A stretch of 64,000 nt of DNA from Heracleum sosnowskyi. Its lineage: Eukaryota; Streptophyta; Magnoliopsida; Apiales; Apiaceae. Under the pieces are notes generated by a model. It was not told the DNA's origin. It was given only the letters and a program-made list of their open reading frames with translations, and did not search any database. Where the stretch lies: NCBI GenBank assembly GCA_030848705.1, contig CM061243.1:2576001-2640000 (forward strand). Direction: 5' to 3'. Below, one piece after another: positions 1-10,170 of the stretch; position 1 is the first letter of the stretch, and every line of letters begins with the position of its first letter. A program made the translations under genes and the position numbers.

Positions 1-912
1 AATGATAGATGGACACTGAATGTTTGAAACTCCTCAGCTCCCTCACCTGATCCATTTTTCACAGTATAAATACATTAGCCATGAGTAATGCCCCATCACT
101 TGGTAGTTCTCTTTTAGTGTTTTGTTTAGCATATAGCTCTTATTCTTTTATAGGAATGCATATGTATATTTAAGATTCTATTCTTTTATGCCATGCTCTA
201 TAAATCATACGCAATGTTTTTGCCCTCGTGCTACATTTTAGTTGTCCATGTTAGGTATATCATATATTACAAAATGTTGATATTCATATAACTGCAAATA
301 TTTTGGTCACAAGCTATGCCTCTCAAGCTAGACAAATGTATATGAGCACAAGTTATAAATTTTGACTTAATGTGATTTTCCTCAACGAAGATTTCTTGAT
401 GTATGAATCAACCCTTGCACTTATCCGTAGTTTGTAGATTGTTACCGTGTATGTAGTATGTCAAATCTGTCATAAAAATTTCACATTAACATATTTGATG
501 CTTTTAGCATTAAAATATGTTAATAAAAGATTTGTTTACTGAGCTTTGTTAGATTTTTTATTGCAACAAAAGTGCACTGATCTAATTATTTTTTTAATGT
601 TGCTTCAAAATATTTTAAGATCTTAAGGCTATTAAAGGAACTATATTAAGTATAAAAAAATAAGATAGAAAATTATTTCTTATTTTAATTTTAAGTTTTT
701 GAGTTTTTAATTAATTTTTACTTATTTTAAGAGTAGGTTATTTATTATATAGTGATTATCCACTTACTCACCAACATTTTAACAATGATACTTTTAGGCA
801 GTTCAATATAAGATCTCATGACATGATGATAAAATAAATATTTTTTGATGTATAGAAAGGAAATTTCATTAGAAATACCTGAATTTATAAATTTCAACTG
901 ATTCATTTCATA
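1..912. other. AT-rich intergenic sequence without a supported gene
   Basis: No open frame with protein-like composition, no tRNA fold and no terminal repeats were found. It is the flank into which the SIRE-like element inserted; its last five bases (913-917, TACTA) form the left target duplication. Confidence 0.6.
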
Positions 913-917
913 TACTA

Positions 918-1461
918 TGTTAGGCCGATTACACAATATATAATCAAGTATATATGAGAATAACAATCAAGAACACAAGTTTGTAAATCAACAAACTGAA
1001 TTATATTAAATAATTCTCTCTTAGTGATGTTAATGAATCACAAAGAGCTACTAGGTTACAAGAATAATATTTCAATAATCGCATCCCTTCTAGGGATAAC
1101 CTATCTGTGTTTATATAGTACACAGTTACATACAATCCATCTCTAATTGATATTCCTATAAGTTAGCTATACAATTCATATCAATTAAGGATTGCTTCAG
1201 TCTTCTATTCCGTTTCCTTAGCTGTATCAATATATTCTGCTTCTTTCCATCTTCAGAATATATTGCTTCTAGAATCTTTATCTTTGCACCGACAGCTAAG
1301 TCAACTATCATCACGTCAGACTTTATCAAACTCTGACTGGCTTCAATGTAAACTCTTCACCCAGTCAGACTTTATCAAACTCTGACTGGCTTCTAGATAA
1401 ACTCTGATATGTACCTGGTACTTAAACACTGATGAACAAACGTCAGCAATTATATCTAACA
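918..1461 (-). repeat. 3' LTR of the SIRE-like element
   Basis: 544 bp with TG...CA ends on the + strand text. It pairs with 9699-10242 with four substitutions: g/a in the ctgaat/ctaaat word, c/a in gctact/gctaat, c/t in attgctt/attgttt, and t/c in atcatcac/atcaccac. It contains two copies of an imperfect palindrome near its inner end. Confidence 0.95.
1313..1389. repeat. Two tandem copies of an imperfect palindrome in the left LTR
   Basis: The second copy, 1361-1389, has 9-bp arms CCAGTCAGA and TCTGACTGG around an 11-base centre that itself contains TTT/AAA pairing. The first copy (about 1313-1340) has 6-bp arms GTCAGA/TCTGAC and the same centre. The same pair is at about 10094-10170 in the other LTR, so it belongs to the family and not to one copy. 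Confidence 0.8.
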
Positions 1462-1473
1462 ATCTCCCCCAAC
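1462..1473 (-). other. Polypurine tract of the SIRE-like element
   Basis: The minus strand reads TTGGGGGAGATT directly against the downstream LTR. This is the expected plus-strand priming site and agrees with the orientation given by the primer binding site. Confidence 0.88.
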
Positions 1474-1624
1474 TTGTGCATAATAAAAATGTACAAGTTA
1501 AACAGATAATTGATGATGTCAAAACATATAACAAATGCAGTGTTTAAAATATGTCAGAGTTTAATTTTAAAACAGAGTTTAAATTTAACTTAGAATAGAA
1601 AACATAAAAACTTACAGTCAGACT

Positions 1625-2413
1625 TTACTGAATTTCTTGGATATCAGGCACAGTCCTGATATAATCTGACAGTAATCTTCTCTCAGCTCGATCTAGTTCA
1701 GCAATCATATCCTTCTTCAGCTCCTTCAATTCTGGTTCATTTTCACCAATTTGATAAATGGCAGCCCTTAAAGAATAGATGCTGTTCTTGTTCATTTCAT
1801 TGTCAAGTCTGATATAAAAAGCCTTATCAGACTCTAGATTGAACTCTAGAACTTTCTTATCTAGTGCAGTCCTGAATCTAGCACTATTTTTCTTCATTTC
1901 CACCAACTTTCCATGTGCATCTCTGTACTTAGGAATATAAGCACTGGAAACACTTCCTCCAAAAAGAACTTTCGATTTCATCATTCTGTCTTTTAAAACC
2001 AGAGCAGCATTATGAGTATTTCTATTTTTGATCTTCAGGAGATATAGAACATACTCTAGCTCTTCCCATAATTTCAGACGAATATCATCTTCTCCAATTC
2101 TGTAAACTCTGCAATCAGCCATAAAGTATAATAAAAACTCCTTCTTCAAGCCTCTGTGGTAAATCATCTGAACAGATTCTAGTTTATCAAGGTTTTCTTG
2201 AGTAACCCCAACACCAGGTTCTGCCAGTGATGTATGATCTAAAGGACTATTATTAACTCTTTTCTCTGTGTGGGAACCCAAACCAGATTTATCATAAGAT
2301 TGTTTTCCAAGTACTGTTCTAGTTTGTAGAAAGTTCACCTGGCTAGGCTTCAGAGTTTCAGGTAATGAAGATCTTTTGAAACCTTGGAGTGGTGAAGATA
2401 GCTGAGTTTGCAC
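1625..2413 (-). pseudogene. Third ORF of the SIRE-like element, downstream part
   Basis: A 262-codon open frame ending 163 bp before the LTR. The same frame is open upstream to about 2512, so the protein segment is longer than the ATG-like start suggests. It is mostly charged helix (for example WEELEYVLYLLKIKN, then ELKELKKDMIAELDRAERRLLSDYIR), with no zinc finger, signal peptide or transmembrane run that I can see. I do not recognise a family. It is probably the C-terminal half of one roughly 430-residue protein together with 2509-2961. Confidence 0.6.
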
Positions 2414-2508
2414 AACTTGAGCATTGTCAGAGGTTGATTTAGCTTCAAAAACTTCAACTTGAGCTTTGTCAGAGGTTGAATAATTCTTCTTTGGTAACTG
2501 TTCTTCTT

Positions 2509-2961
2509 CTACCAGTATACCCTTCCTTTATCAGCATTTGTAATCACAGGCCTCCTGGTGTATTGTATACTCTGTTGAGTATTTTCTTTAATAGAAATTC
2601 CAATTTCTTTCTTTCTAGGAGCCTTGATTTCCTTCTTCTTGTAGATTCCAGCTTCAAGATTCTTCTTGTGTTCCTCAGCAAGTATTTGCTCTTCATCTTG
2701 GATATCTTCAATTGTAACATCTTTTCCATGTTCTGCCATAAACACCTTAGTAGCAATTTCCTCATCTATAGATGGCTTATCAGAGATTATCAAACTTTTG
2801 AATTTTGAACCACTGGCAGAGGTTGCATTTCCCTTTCTAGAGTTTGATCTTCTATCAGTGTTTGATCTTCTTGGAAGTAGTCTTCTATCAGAATTTAATC
2901 TTATCCTCTGTTTAAAACATTTTTGAACAACTGTCCAATCATACTCTTTTTGTATTTTCAA
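2509..2961 (-). pseudogene. Third ('env-like') ORF of the SIRE-like element, upstream part
   Basis: 150 codons between pol and the 3' LTR, the position of the env-like ORF in SIRE elements. I recognise no known domain. The protein is basic at first (Arg-rich, residues about 18-45), then charged with likely helical segments. No clear membrane segment is visible, so 'env-like' here means position only. The frame ends at a TAG at 2509, but protein-like sequence continues in another frame (VEEEQLPKKNYSTSDKAQ), so one frameshift near 2505-2530 splits it from the next entry. A second possible frameshift lies near 2972 at its start. Confidence 0.6.
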
Positions 2962-3958
2962 AACAAATGTCTTTTCTCAAAAATCATAATTTATCTGAAA
3001 CAAACAAAATTTATTTTAATCAACAGAGATTAAAATGAAATGACCTCAGCGTAGAGTACACAAATCATCAGTGTTTACCAATCCTCCTTCTTTATAAACA
3101 AACTCTTTTCACAAACTGTACAGGTGTGAGTATTTGTGTGTGAATTAGCAGAGTTTACTGAATATGAATATTTAGACCATCTCAAAGTGCATAAAGCAGT
3201 AAAAACTGATTGCCTAAACTCTCATGTATAACATAAAATCTGATTTTATATCTAAACTCTGTATACTGATATCCTTTCATTTGGATATATCTTTTATTTT
3301 TCACCCCCTTTCTATATATGTTTTCATATATATTTTTTTTAATTTTTGTTTTTGTTTTTTTTTTTTAATTTTTCCAGTAATCAGTGGTTGGCACTAGTCA
3401 CCAAAAATCAAAGATTTTAGCCCTTATTTCATACAATAAGTTCCTGGATCTTCCTAGGCACAACATGATCTCAAAGGAATTTGTGCTCTGCTTGGCATCT
3501 TTTGATTTGAGGGTGAATTATTTGCAATTTATAATCAGAGTTTAGACTTTTCATCAGTTAATACAATTAATTTATGAGAGAAAATGCAAGCAGCTAATAC
3601 AACTTCAGTGTATAGAATCAATAAACTAAGAAATGCTATAAATATAGAGACAGTATCATGCTGTGTAAAATTTCTGTACATTTTGTAATCAGAATTTATA
3701 ATACTTAGAAGAATTCATGATTACTTACTGAAAATCATGCTTCATACATATTTCTTCATCGGTCCATGTGTTTCAGAAAAAAAAATCATAATCAGAGTTT
3801 AACATCAGACTTTAACCGACAGAGTATGACTAACAGAGTTTAGCATCAGAGTTTACTTTCAGAGTTTATGACACTGGTACTCATAACAGTTAATACATGC
3901 AAGGAATCATGAGCATTAAAAATTAAACATGTATAGTTTTTTAGTCTAACCCGTATCT
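2962..3958 (-). other. Non-coding spacer between pol and the third ORF, rich in a repeated word
   Basis: About 1 kb with no long frame. It holds a poly-T/A tract (about 3319-3377) and many copies of CAGAGTTTA or close variants, dense at 3785-3870. Its minus-strand end reads TTTTGTTTGTTTCAG at about 2996-3010, which looks like a plant 3' splice site just before the third ORF. Confidence 0.6.
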
Positions 3959-5101
3959 CTAGTCGAAACCAGAGATCATTCCAAGTTCATTTACCAATCT
4001 TGTAAAGGTAGCTTCACTCAAAGGTTTGGTGAAGATATCTGCAAGTTGTTGGTCTGTAGACACAAAATGAAGCTCAATGTTTCCTTCTTCCACATGTTCT
4101 CTGATAAAATGATACCTTATGCTGATGTGCTTGGTCATGGAGTGCTGTACTGGATTTCCTGTCATAGCAATAGCACTTTGGTTATCACAGAAAATAGGTA
4201 TTTTAGAGTACCTCAAACCATAATCCAGCAACTGATTCTTCATCCACAGAATCTGTGCACAACAGCTACCAGCTGCTATATACTCTACTTCTGCAGTGGA
4301 TGTAGAAATTGATTTCTGTTTCTTGCTATACCAAGAAACCAATCTGTCACCTAAGAATTGACAGCTTCCACTTGTACTTTTTCTGTCTATCTTACAGCCT
4401 GCAAAATCTGCATCAGAGTAACCAATTAACTTAAACTCTGATTCTCTAGGATACCACAAACCCAAGGTTATGGTTCCTTTGAGATATTTGAAAATCCTTT
4501 TTACAGCTGTTAGATGAGGCTCTCTGGGATCTGCTTGAAATCTTGCACAAAGACATGTTGCATACATGATATCAGGTCTACTTGCAGTAAGATACAGTAA
4601 AGACCCTATCATTCCTGTATAGTTTGTCATATCCACTGAGGCTCCTGTGTCTTTGTCTAGCTTTGTTGCAGTAGCCATGGGAGTTGTAGCAGATGAACTA
4701 TCAAGCATACCAAATTTCTTGAGAAGATTTCTGGTATATTTTGCTTGATTGATAAAAATACCATCATCTGTTTGCTTGACCTGTAAGCCTAGAAAGTAAC
4801 TAAGCTCTCCCATCATGCTCATTTGGTACCTGGATTGCATAAGCTTTGCAAACTTCTTACAAAGTTTGTCATTAGTAGATCCAAAGATAATATCATCTAC
4901 ATAAATTTGAACTAAAAGCAAATCATCACCAGAATTGAAATAAAACAAGGTTTTATCAATTGTACCTCTTGTGAACCCACTTTCTAAAAGAAATTGAGCA
5001 AGAGTTTCATACCATGCTCTTGGTGCTTGCTTTAGTCCATATAATGCCTTGTCAAGCCTGTAGACATAATCTGGATGCTTGAGATCTACAAATCCTGGTG
5101 G
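3959..5101 (-). CDS. pol: Pol segment 3: rest of reverse transcriptase and RNase H
   Basis: The frame stays open after the stop, reading PPGFVDLKHPDY and KALYGLKQAPRAWYE. The catalytic YVDD is in VQIYVDDIIFGS. RNase H follows, with LIGYSDADFAGC, STSTAEVEYIAA, IFCDNQSAI and a histidine-rich segment, then the common C-terminal signature LADIFTKPLSEATF. The last residues are NELGMISGFD. All polymerase motifs are intact; only the upstream stops prevent translation. With segments 1 and 2 this makes a full-length pol. Confidence 0.93.
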   Translation of the reverse strand, partial: PPGFVDLKHPDYVYRLDKALYGLKQAPRAWYETLAQFLLESGFTRGTIDKTLFYFNSGDDLLLVQIYVDDIIFGSTNDKLCKKFAKLMQSRYQMSMMGELSYFLGLQVKQTDDGIFINQAKYTRNLLKKFGMLDSSSATTPMATATKLDKDTGASVDMTNYTGMIGSLLYLTASRPDIMYATCLCARFQADPREPHLTAVKRIFKYLKGTITLGLWYPRESEFKLIGYSDADFAGCKIDRKSTSGSCQFLGDRLVSWYSKKQKSISTSTAEVEYIAAGSCCAQILWMKNQLLDYGLRYSKIPIFCDNQSAIAMTGNPVQHSMTKHISIRYHFIREHVEEGNIELHFVSTDQQLADIFTKPLSEATFTRLVNELGMISGFD

Positions 5102-5473
5102 TTATTCAACAAACACTTCTTCTTCAAGCTTCCCATTGAGAAAAGCACTTTTCACATCCATCTGAAAGACTTTAAACTTCTTGTGTGCAGCATAGGCCAG
5201 AAAAATTCTTATGGCCTCCAATCTTGCAACTGGAGCAAAGGTTTCATCATAGTCAATCCCTTCCTGTTGTGAATAACCTTTAGCCACAAGTCTAGCCTTG
5301 TTTCTTGTAATCACACCTTCACTGTCAGTCTTGTTTCTGAAAACCCACTTTGTACCTACAATTGATCTATTCTTTGGTCTAGGTACAAGTGTCCAGACTT
5401 CATTTCTTTCAAATTCATTTAACTCTTCTTGCATTGCTGTAATCCAATTAGCATCTTGAAGAGCTTCCTCCAC
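5102..5473 (-). pseudogene. pol: Pol segment 2: N-terminal half of reverse transcriptase, between two premature stops
   Basis: 123 codons in the same frame as segment 1, starting two codons after its stop. It contains the Copia RT start ([18 protein letters not shown]), [32 protein letters not shown] and [11 protein letters not shown], the first part of the RVT_2 fold. It ends at a TAA at 5102-5104, where the family normally has a CAA Gln codon before PPGF; a single C-to-T change would explain it. No frameshift is needed to join it to its neighbours. Confidence 0.9.
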
Positions 5474-5482
5474 TTTCTTTGG

Positions 5483-7297
5483 TTATGTTTGAGACAAGAA
5501 AGCATGATACAGACACTCATTATTTGTTGCACTTCTAGTTCGCACACTAGCATCAGGATCTCCAATTATGAGATCAGGTGTGTGTGCATGTGTCCACTTT
5601 CTTGCTATTGGTAAGTGGTTTCTTGCATCATTATTGGATCCTCCCCCTTGATCCATGCTCTCCTGATTCATAAGTTGACTTTCTGCAGCATCTGAGGCTC
5701 CCCCTAAATTGGATGGCTCAGAGTTTGAACTGTCAGAGTTTGAATCAGTTTCCTCAACTGACTCATTTTCTGTGTCTTGTTGAGCTTCTTCACGCTCCCC
5801 CTCAACTGATTCTCTATGTTGTTCAATTTGAGAATTTTCAGTTTCTCCAGTATTTACCAGTAGAGGTTCAGAGTATGCTTCGTCAGAGTTTATCAGAACC
5901 GCTTCATCAGAGTTTGTCGGTACTGCTTCATCAGAGTTTACATCATCAGAAAATAAACCTTCATTTTCAAAGCGCAGTTGATCATGTTCAATTTCATCTT
6001 CAAGTCCAGTTATTTTCTTGTCATCAAATGACACATGTATGGATTCCATGATCACTTTAGTTCTCAGATTGTAAACTCTGAATGCTTTTGTTGATAATAG
6101 ATAGCCAACAAAGATTCCTTCATCAGCTTTTAACTCGAACTTGGTCAACTGTTCAGGATGAGTCTTCAACACAAAGCATTTGCATCCAAATATATGAAAA
6201 TATTTCAAATTTGGCTTCTTATTTTTCACCATCTCATATGGTGTTTTACCATGCTTGTTGATCAATGTTGCATTCTGAGTAAAACAAGCAGTTTGAACAG
6301 CTTCTGCCCAGAAATAAGTTGGTAATTTTGCTTCATCAAGCATAGTTCTGGCAGCTTCGATTAGAGTTCTGTTCTTTCTTTCAACTACACCATTTTGCTG
6401 TGGAGTTCCAGGTGCAGAAAATTCTTGTTTCACTCCTCTTTCCTTGCAGAAAGCTTCTATGATTGAGTTTCTGAATTCGGTTCCATTATCACTTCTTATA
6501 ATTTTCACTTTGTACTGTGATCCTTTGTCCAGTAGGTTTACATGATCCATCAGAGTTTGAGCAGTTTCATCCTTCTTTGATAAGAAATACACCCATGTAT
6601 ATCTAGTATATTCATCAACAATTACTAGAGCATATTTCTTTCTGCCCATAGACATCACATTCACTGGTCCAAAGAGATCAACATGTAGAAGATGATAAGG
6701 TTCCACTACTGAAGATTCAGATTTGCTCTTGAAAGATGACTTCCTTTGCTTGGCCTTTTGACAAGAATCACACAGACCATCTAAGCTTAGTATTGACTTT
6801 GGAAGTCCCCTTACAAGATCTTTTCGTATAAGTTCATTGATGTTGTTCAAGTTTAGATGAGAGAGCTTCTTATGCCATTTCCAACTCTCTTCATTTGACA
6901 TTTTTGCAGTCAGACACACTGTTTTTCCATCAGAGTTTGTTACCAAACTTGCTTCATAAATGTTGTTGTGCTTGTGTCCAACTAGAACAACTCTTCCAGT
7001 AGATTTACTGATAACTTCACAGTATTCAGTATGAAAATCTACATGGTTTCCTCTATCACAGATTTGACTCACAGATAGCAGATTATGCTTGAGTCCTGAG
7101 ACTAGAGCTACATTTGTGATGATGACACTTCCAAGATTAATATTGCCATATCCCAGAGTGTGTCCTATGTTGCCATCTCCATAGGAAACCTTTGGGCCAG
7201 CCTTCTCCTCAAAATCTGATAGCAGGGCTTTATTTCCAGTCATATGTCCTGAGCATCCACTGTCCAAGATAAGTGTGCTCTCTTTTATACCCTGCAA
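5483..7297 (-). CDS. pol: Pol segment 1: aspartic protease and integrase
   Basis: A 604-codon open stretch in a different frame from gag. LDSGCSGHM at about 11-19 carries the DSG protease active site. A gag-pre-integrase HHCC zinc region lies at about 141-185 (WHKKLSHLNL ... CDSCQKAKQ). The integrase core shows D207 in HVDLFGPV, D270 in RSDNGTEF and E306 in GVVERKNR, the DDE triad. An acidic Ser/Asn/Asp/Glu-rich tail (about 455-560) follows before RT. The first codon is TTG, so this is not a normal start; translation would need frameshifting or splicing from gag. It stops at a TAA (5483-5485) where related elements read through into RT, so that stop looks like a mutation. Confidence 0.92.
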   Translation of the reverse strand: MQGIKESTLILDSGCSGHMTGNKALLSDFEEKAGPKVSYGDGNIGHTLGYGNINLGSVIITNVALVSGLKHNLLSVSQICDRGNHVDFHTEYCEVISKSTGRVVLVGHKHNNIYEASLVTNSDGKTVCLTAKMSNEESWKWHKKLSHLNLNNINELIRKDLVRGLPKSILSLDGLCDSCQKAKQRKSSFKSKSESSVVEPYHLLHVDLFGPVNVMSMGRKKYALVIVDEYTRYTWVYFLSKKDETAQTLMDHVNLLDKGSQYKVKIIRSDNGTEFRNSIIEAFCKERGVKQEFSAPGTPQQNGVVERKNRTLIEAARTMLDEAKLPTYFWAEAVQTACFTQNATLINKHGKTPYEMVKNKKPNLKYFHIFGCKCFVLKTHPEQLTKFELKADEGIFVGYLLSTKAFRVYNLRTKVIMESIHVSFDDKKITGLEDEIEHDQLRFENEGLFSDDVNSDEAVPTNSDEAVLINSDEAYSEPLLVNTGETENSQIEQHRESVEGEREEAQQDTENESVEETDSNSDSSNSEPSNLGGASDAAESQLMNQESMDQGGGSNNDARNHLPIARKWTHAHTPDLIIGDPDASVRTRSATNNECLYHAFLSQT

Positions 7298-7310
7298 TCA
7301 CAAACAAACA

Positions 7311-9635
7311 CTAAGTGTTAGTTTTAAGGACCCAGACTTGCTTGGATCCTTTGTCTTTCTTAACAGTGTTAGCTTTTGCAGCGGAATCACCATCATCAGA
7401 GTTTAAACTAACATTGTCAGACTTTACACTTGCAGAGTTTGCTCTAACCCATTTCAAGTTGGGTTTTAGCTCATAATAGTTGTGATAAATAGCATGATAA
7501 CTCTTACAAGTATAAATAGAATGCCAAGTGCTCCCACAGTGTGTGCATAAAGTCTGTGGTTTAACCCTTACATAATCATTCTTTACTTCTGATGTAGAAG
7601 GTAAAGAATTAATATGTTTGTTCTTATTGCAAAATCTAGCAAGATGATTAGAACTACCACAATTATAACATGTTTTCCTTGGAGCACCAGCAGTAGGCAA
7701 ATGATTATTTCTTTTATTTATGCCTATCTTTCCATTCCTATTTTTCTTGGATCCTTTTGGTTTCATGGCAGATTTTACCTCTTTCAGCTTATGATTGAAC
7801 TGTTTTCCTGTCATCAAACCAACATTAACCTGTTTTTCACAAGTTTTTACTGGCTTTCTAACAGCTTCTATTTCCATAAGTTTTTCTGTTATAATATTTT
7901 CCTGTTTTTCACAGGTTTCATCTGATTCCATATCAGCTTTTCTTATTACAACAGATTTTAACTTAGTGGACTCTGGAACAAATTTCACAGGTTTAAGTTG
8001 TGGTTTAACCTTAACTTTGTCTTTAAACCTAAGTTCATCATTTTCACAATAGCCTAAACCTACAGAATCTGTCTGAAACACTTGATGAGTGTCTCTTCCA
8101 GAGTTTGTCCAAGTCTTGATTATTTTTCTTTCTTTTTCTAGATCAGATTCTAGTTGCTTATATCTTTTGAGCAACTCCTGTTCAACATAAACAGCATCAT
8201 CTCTTTCTTTTTGAATCTGCTTCATATTTTCAAGTTCTCCTTCAAGAAACTTGTTTCTATCTTTAAGACTAAGATTCTCAGATTTAATTCTCTCATTCTC
8301 TAAAGTCTGATCCCTATAACTAACATGTACACTTTTCAGATATACTCTTAATTCAGATATATTGTCAGTATCATAAGCATAAGTAGTTAGGGGTACCTTA
8401 TTTTCAGATGATTCAGTCTCATCTCTGACAGTTGCCATAAGAGCATAATTTTCTCCATCATCAGAGTCTGAAGTATCTGCCCAGTCTTTGCCTTTAGAGA
8501 TGAGTGCTTTCTCAGATTTACCTTTCTTGCACTCTGGGGCATAGTGACCCATCTCCTTACACCTGTAGCACTGGATTTCAGATTTATCCTTCTTGCCAGA
8601 CTTGGTCTCCCTTCCATCAGAATTTCTAAAACTTTTCCTTTCAGAGTTTGAATCTTTCCTTGAGAATCTCTTTCCTTTCTTGAAGTTCTTGAATCCCATC
8701 TTCTTGAAGGTCTTCACCATCAATGCAGCCATTTGAATCATCTGTTCTTCATCATCCTCAGAGTCAGAAGCTTCATCAGAGTTTGAGTCATCATCAGAGT
8801 TTGATGACTCACTTTCAGATTTAATGACTAAAGCCTTTCCCTTGGCTTTCTTCCTTGATGATTCCTTCTTGATGGGCTTCTCCTCAACTTTGAGAGCAAC
8901 AGATTTTGTCTTTTTACTCATTCTTCTATTTCTTTGTTCTATCTCCAGTTCATGAGTTTTTAACAACCCATAGATTTCATCAAGATCTGTATCAGCAAGT
9001 TCATAATTATCTCTTATTGTTGTTGTCTTTAGATCCCACTTTTCAGGTAGAGATAACAGAAACTTGAGATTAGACTCTTCAAGATCATATTCTTTATCAA
9101 CTAGAGATAAATCATTCAGTAGTTTACAGAATCTGTCATATGTCTCAGTCAAGGTTTCATTTGCTCTTGAATCAAAGTGCTCATACTCCTGAGTTAGTAT
9201 GGTCCTCCTATTCTTCTTAATAGCACCTGTTCCTTGGCATCTGACTTCTAGAGCATCCCATATTTCTTTGGCAGTCTTGCAACCAATTACTCTGTTAGAC
9301 ATCACATTATCTAAGGCACTGTGTAGAAGATGTCTAACTTTTGCATCTTTTGCAATTGATGAGATGTCCTCAGGAGTCATATCTTTCTTTTCCTTTGGAA
9401 CAGTCTTTTGTTCTTGACCATCAACAACAGGAGACAATTTAGTCGGCATATGAGGACCATCATATATTCTGTCAAGATATTCTAGATCTGTAGCCTCCAG
9501 AAACATGGTCATCTTTACCTTCCAAATTGGATACTCCACTGGCCTGAGAATTGGAACCCTGATTGTTTCATACCGACTCACAGAATTAGGTTTAACCTGT
9601 TCAACCTTGGGAGAAGTTTGATTTTCTTCAGACAT
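7311..9635 (-). CDS. gag: Gag polyprotein of the SIRE-like Copia element
   Basis: A 774-residue open frame beginning MSEENQTSPK about 50 bp inside the primer site. Residues about 25-235 resemble the Copia gag core (UBN2/DUF4219 type, with WKVKM and EIWDALE-like segments). Ser/Asp/Glu-rich repeats follow at about 272-297. There are three CX2CX4HX4C zinc knuckles, at about 356-369 (CYRCKEMGHYAPEC), 656-669 (CYNCGSSNHLARFC) and 697-710 (CTHCGSTWHSIYTC). A charged heptad-like coiled coil spans about 425-510. Gag would form the cytoplasmic virus-like particle and bind the RNA. Length, coiled coil and several knuckles fit SIRE-type gag. It ends at a TAG at 7311; pol continues in another frame. Confidence 0.93.
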   Translation of the reverse strand: MSEENQTSPKVEQVKPNSVSRYETIRVPILRPVEYPIWKVKMTMFLEATDLEYLDRIYDGPHMPTKLSPVVDGQEQKTVPKEKKDMTPEDISSIAKDAKVRHLLHSALDNVMSNRVIGCKTAKEIWDALEVRCQGTGAIKKNRRTILTQEYEHFDSRANETLTETYDRFCKLLNDLSLVDKEYDLEESNLKFLLSLPEKWDLKTTTIRDNYELADTDLDEIYGLLKTHELEIEQRNRRMSKKTKSVALKVEEKPIKKESSRKKAKGKALVIKSESESSNSDDDSNSDEASDSEDDEEQMIQMAALMVKTFKKMGFKNFKKGKRFSRKDSNSERKSFRNSDGRETKSGKKDKSEIQCYRCKEMGHYAPECKKGKSEKALISKGKDWADTSDSDDGENYALMATVRDETESSENKVPLTTYAYDTDNISELRVYLKSVHVSYRDQTLENERIKSENLSLKDRNKFLEGELENMKQIQKERDDAVYVEQELLKRYKQLESDLEKERKIIKTWTNSGRDTHQVFQTDSVGLGYCENDELRFKDKVKVKPQLKPVKFVPESTKLKSVVIRKADMESDETCEKQENIITEKLMEIEAVRKPVKTCEKQVNVGLMTGKQFNHKLKEVKSAMKPKGSKKNRNGKIGINKRNNHLPTAGAPRKTCYNCGSSNHLARFCNKNKHINSLPSTSEVKNDYVRVKPQTLCTHCGSTWHSIYTCKSYHAIYHNYYELKPNLKWVRANSASVKSDNVSLNSDDGDSAAKANTVKKDKGSKQVWVLKTNT

Positions 9636-9683
9636 GATTATTACTGTGTTTGAATCGTAAAACTGTATATATTAAACAGCCTA

Positions 9684-9696
9684 GGCTCTGATACCA
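9684..9696 (-). other. Primer binding site, initiator tRNA-Met type
   Basis: The minus strand reads TGGTATCAGAGCC, the usual plant Copia site complementary to the 3' end of initiator tRNA-Met. It lies two bases (9697-9698) from the upstream LTR and fixes the orientation of the element. Confidence 0.93.
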
Positions 9697-9888
9697 ATTG
9701 TTAGGCCGATTACACAATATATAATCAAGTATATATGAGAATAACAATCAAGAACACAAGTTTGTAAATCAACAAACTAAATTATATTAAATAATTCTCT
9801 CTTAGTGATGTTAATGAATCACAAAGAGCTAATAGGTTACAAGAATAATATTTCAATAATCGCATCCCTTCTAGGGATAACCTATCTG

Positions 9889-9900
9889 TGTTTATATAGT
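9889..9900 (-). promoter_or_regulatory. Candidate TATA box in the upstream LTR
   Basis: The minus strand reads ACTATATAAACA inside the 5' LTR, about 190 bp from its inner end. It is the best TATA-like word in the LTR and the likely core promoter of the genomic RNA. The same word is present in the other LTR. No transcript start is visible from sequence alone. Confidence 0.55.
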
Positions 9901-10093
9901 ACACAGTTACATACAATCCATCTCTAATTGATATTCCTATAAGTTAGCTATACAATTCATATCAATTAAGGATTGCTTCAGTCTTCTATTCCGTTTCCTT
10001 AGCTGTATCAATATATTCTGCTTCTTTCCATCTTCAGAATATATTGTTTCTAGAATCTTTATCTTTGCACCGACAGCTAAGTCAACTATCACC

Positions 10094-10170
10094 ACGTCAG
10101 ACTTTATCAAACTCTGACTGGCTTCAATGTAAACTCTTCACCCAGTCAGACTTTATCAAACTCTGACTGG
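10094..10170. repeat. Two tandem copies of the same palindrome in the right LTR
   Basis: Counterpart of 1313-1389. The better palindrome is 10142-10170 with arms CCAGTCAGA / TCTGACTGG. One LTR substitution lies just upstream, but both palindromes are unchanged between LTRs. Confidence 0.8.

Noticed and set aside
2476..2926. Plus-strand frames of 86-110 codons
   Set aside because: Antisense shadows of the third ORF of the SIRE-like element.
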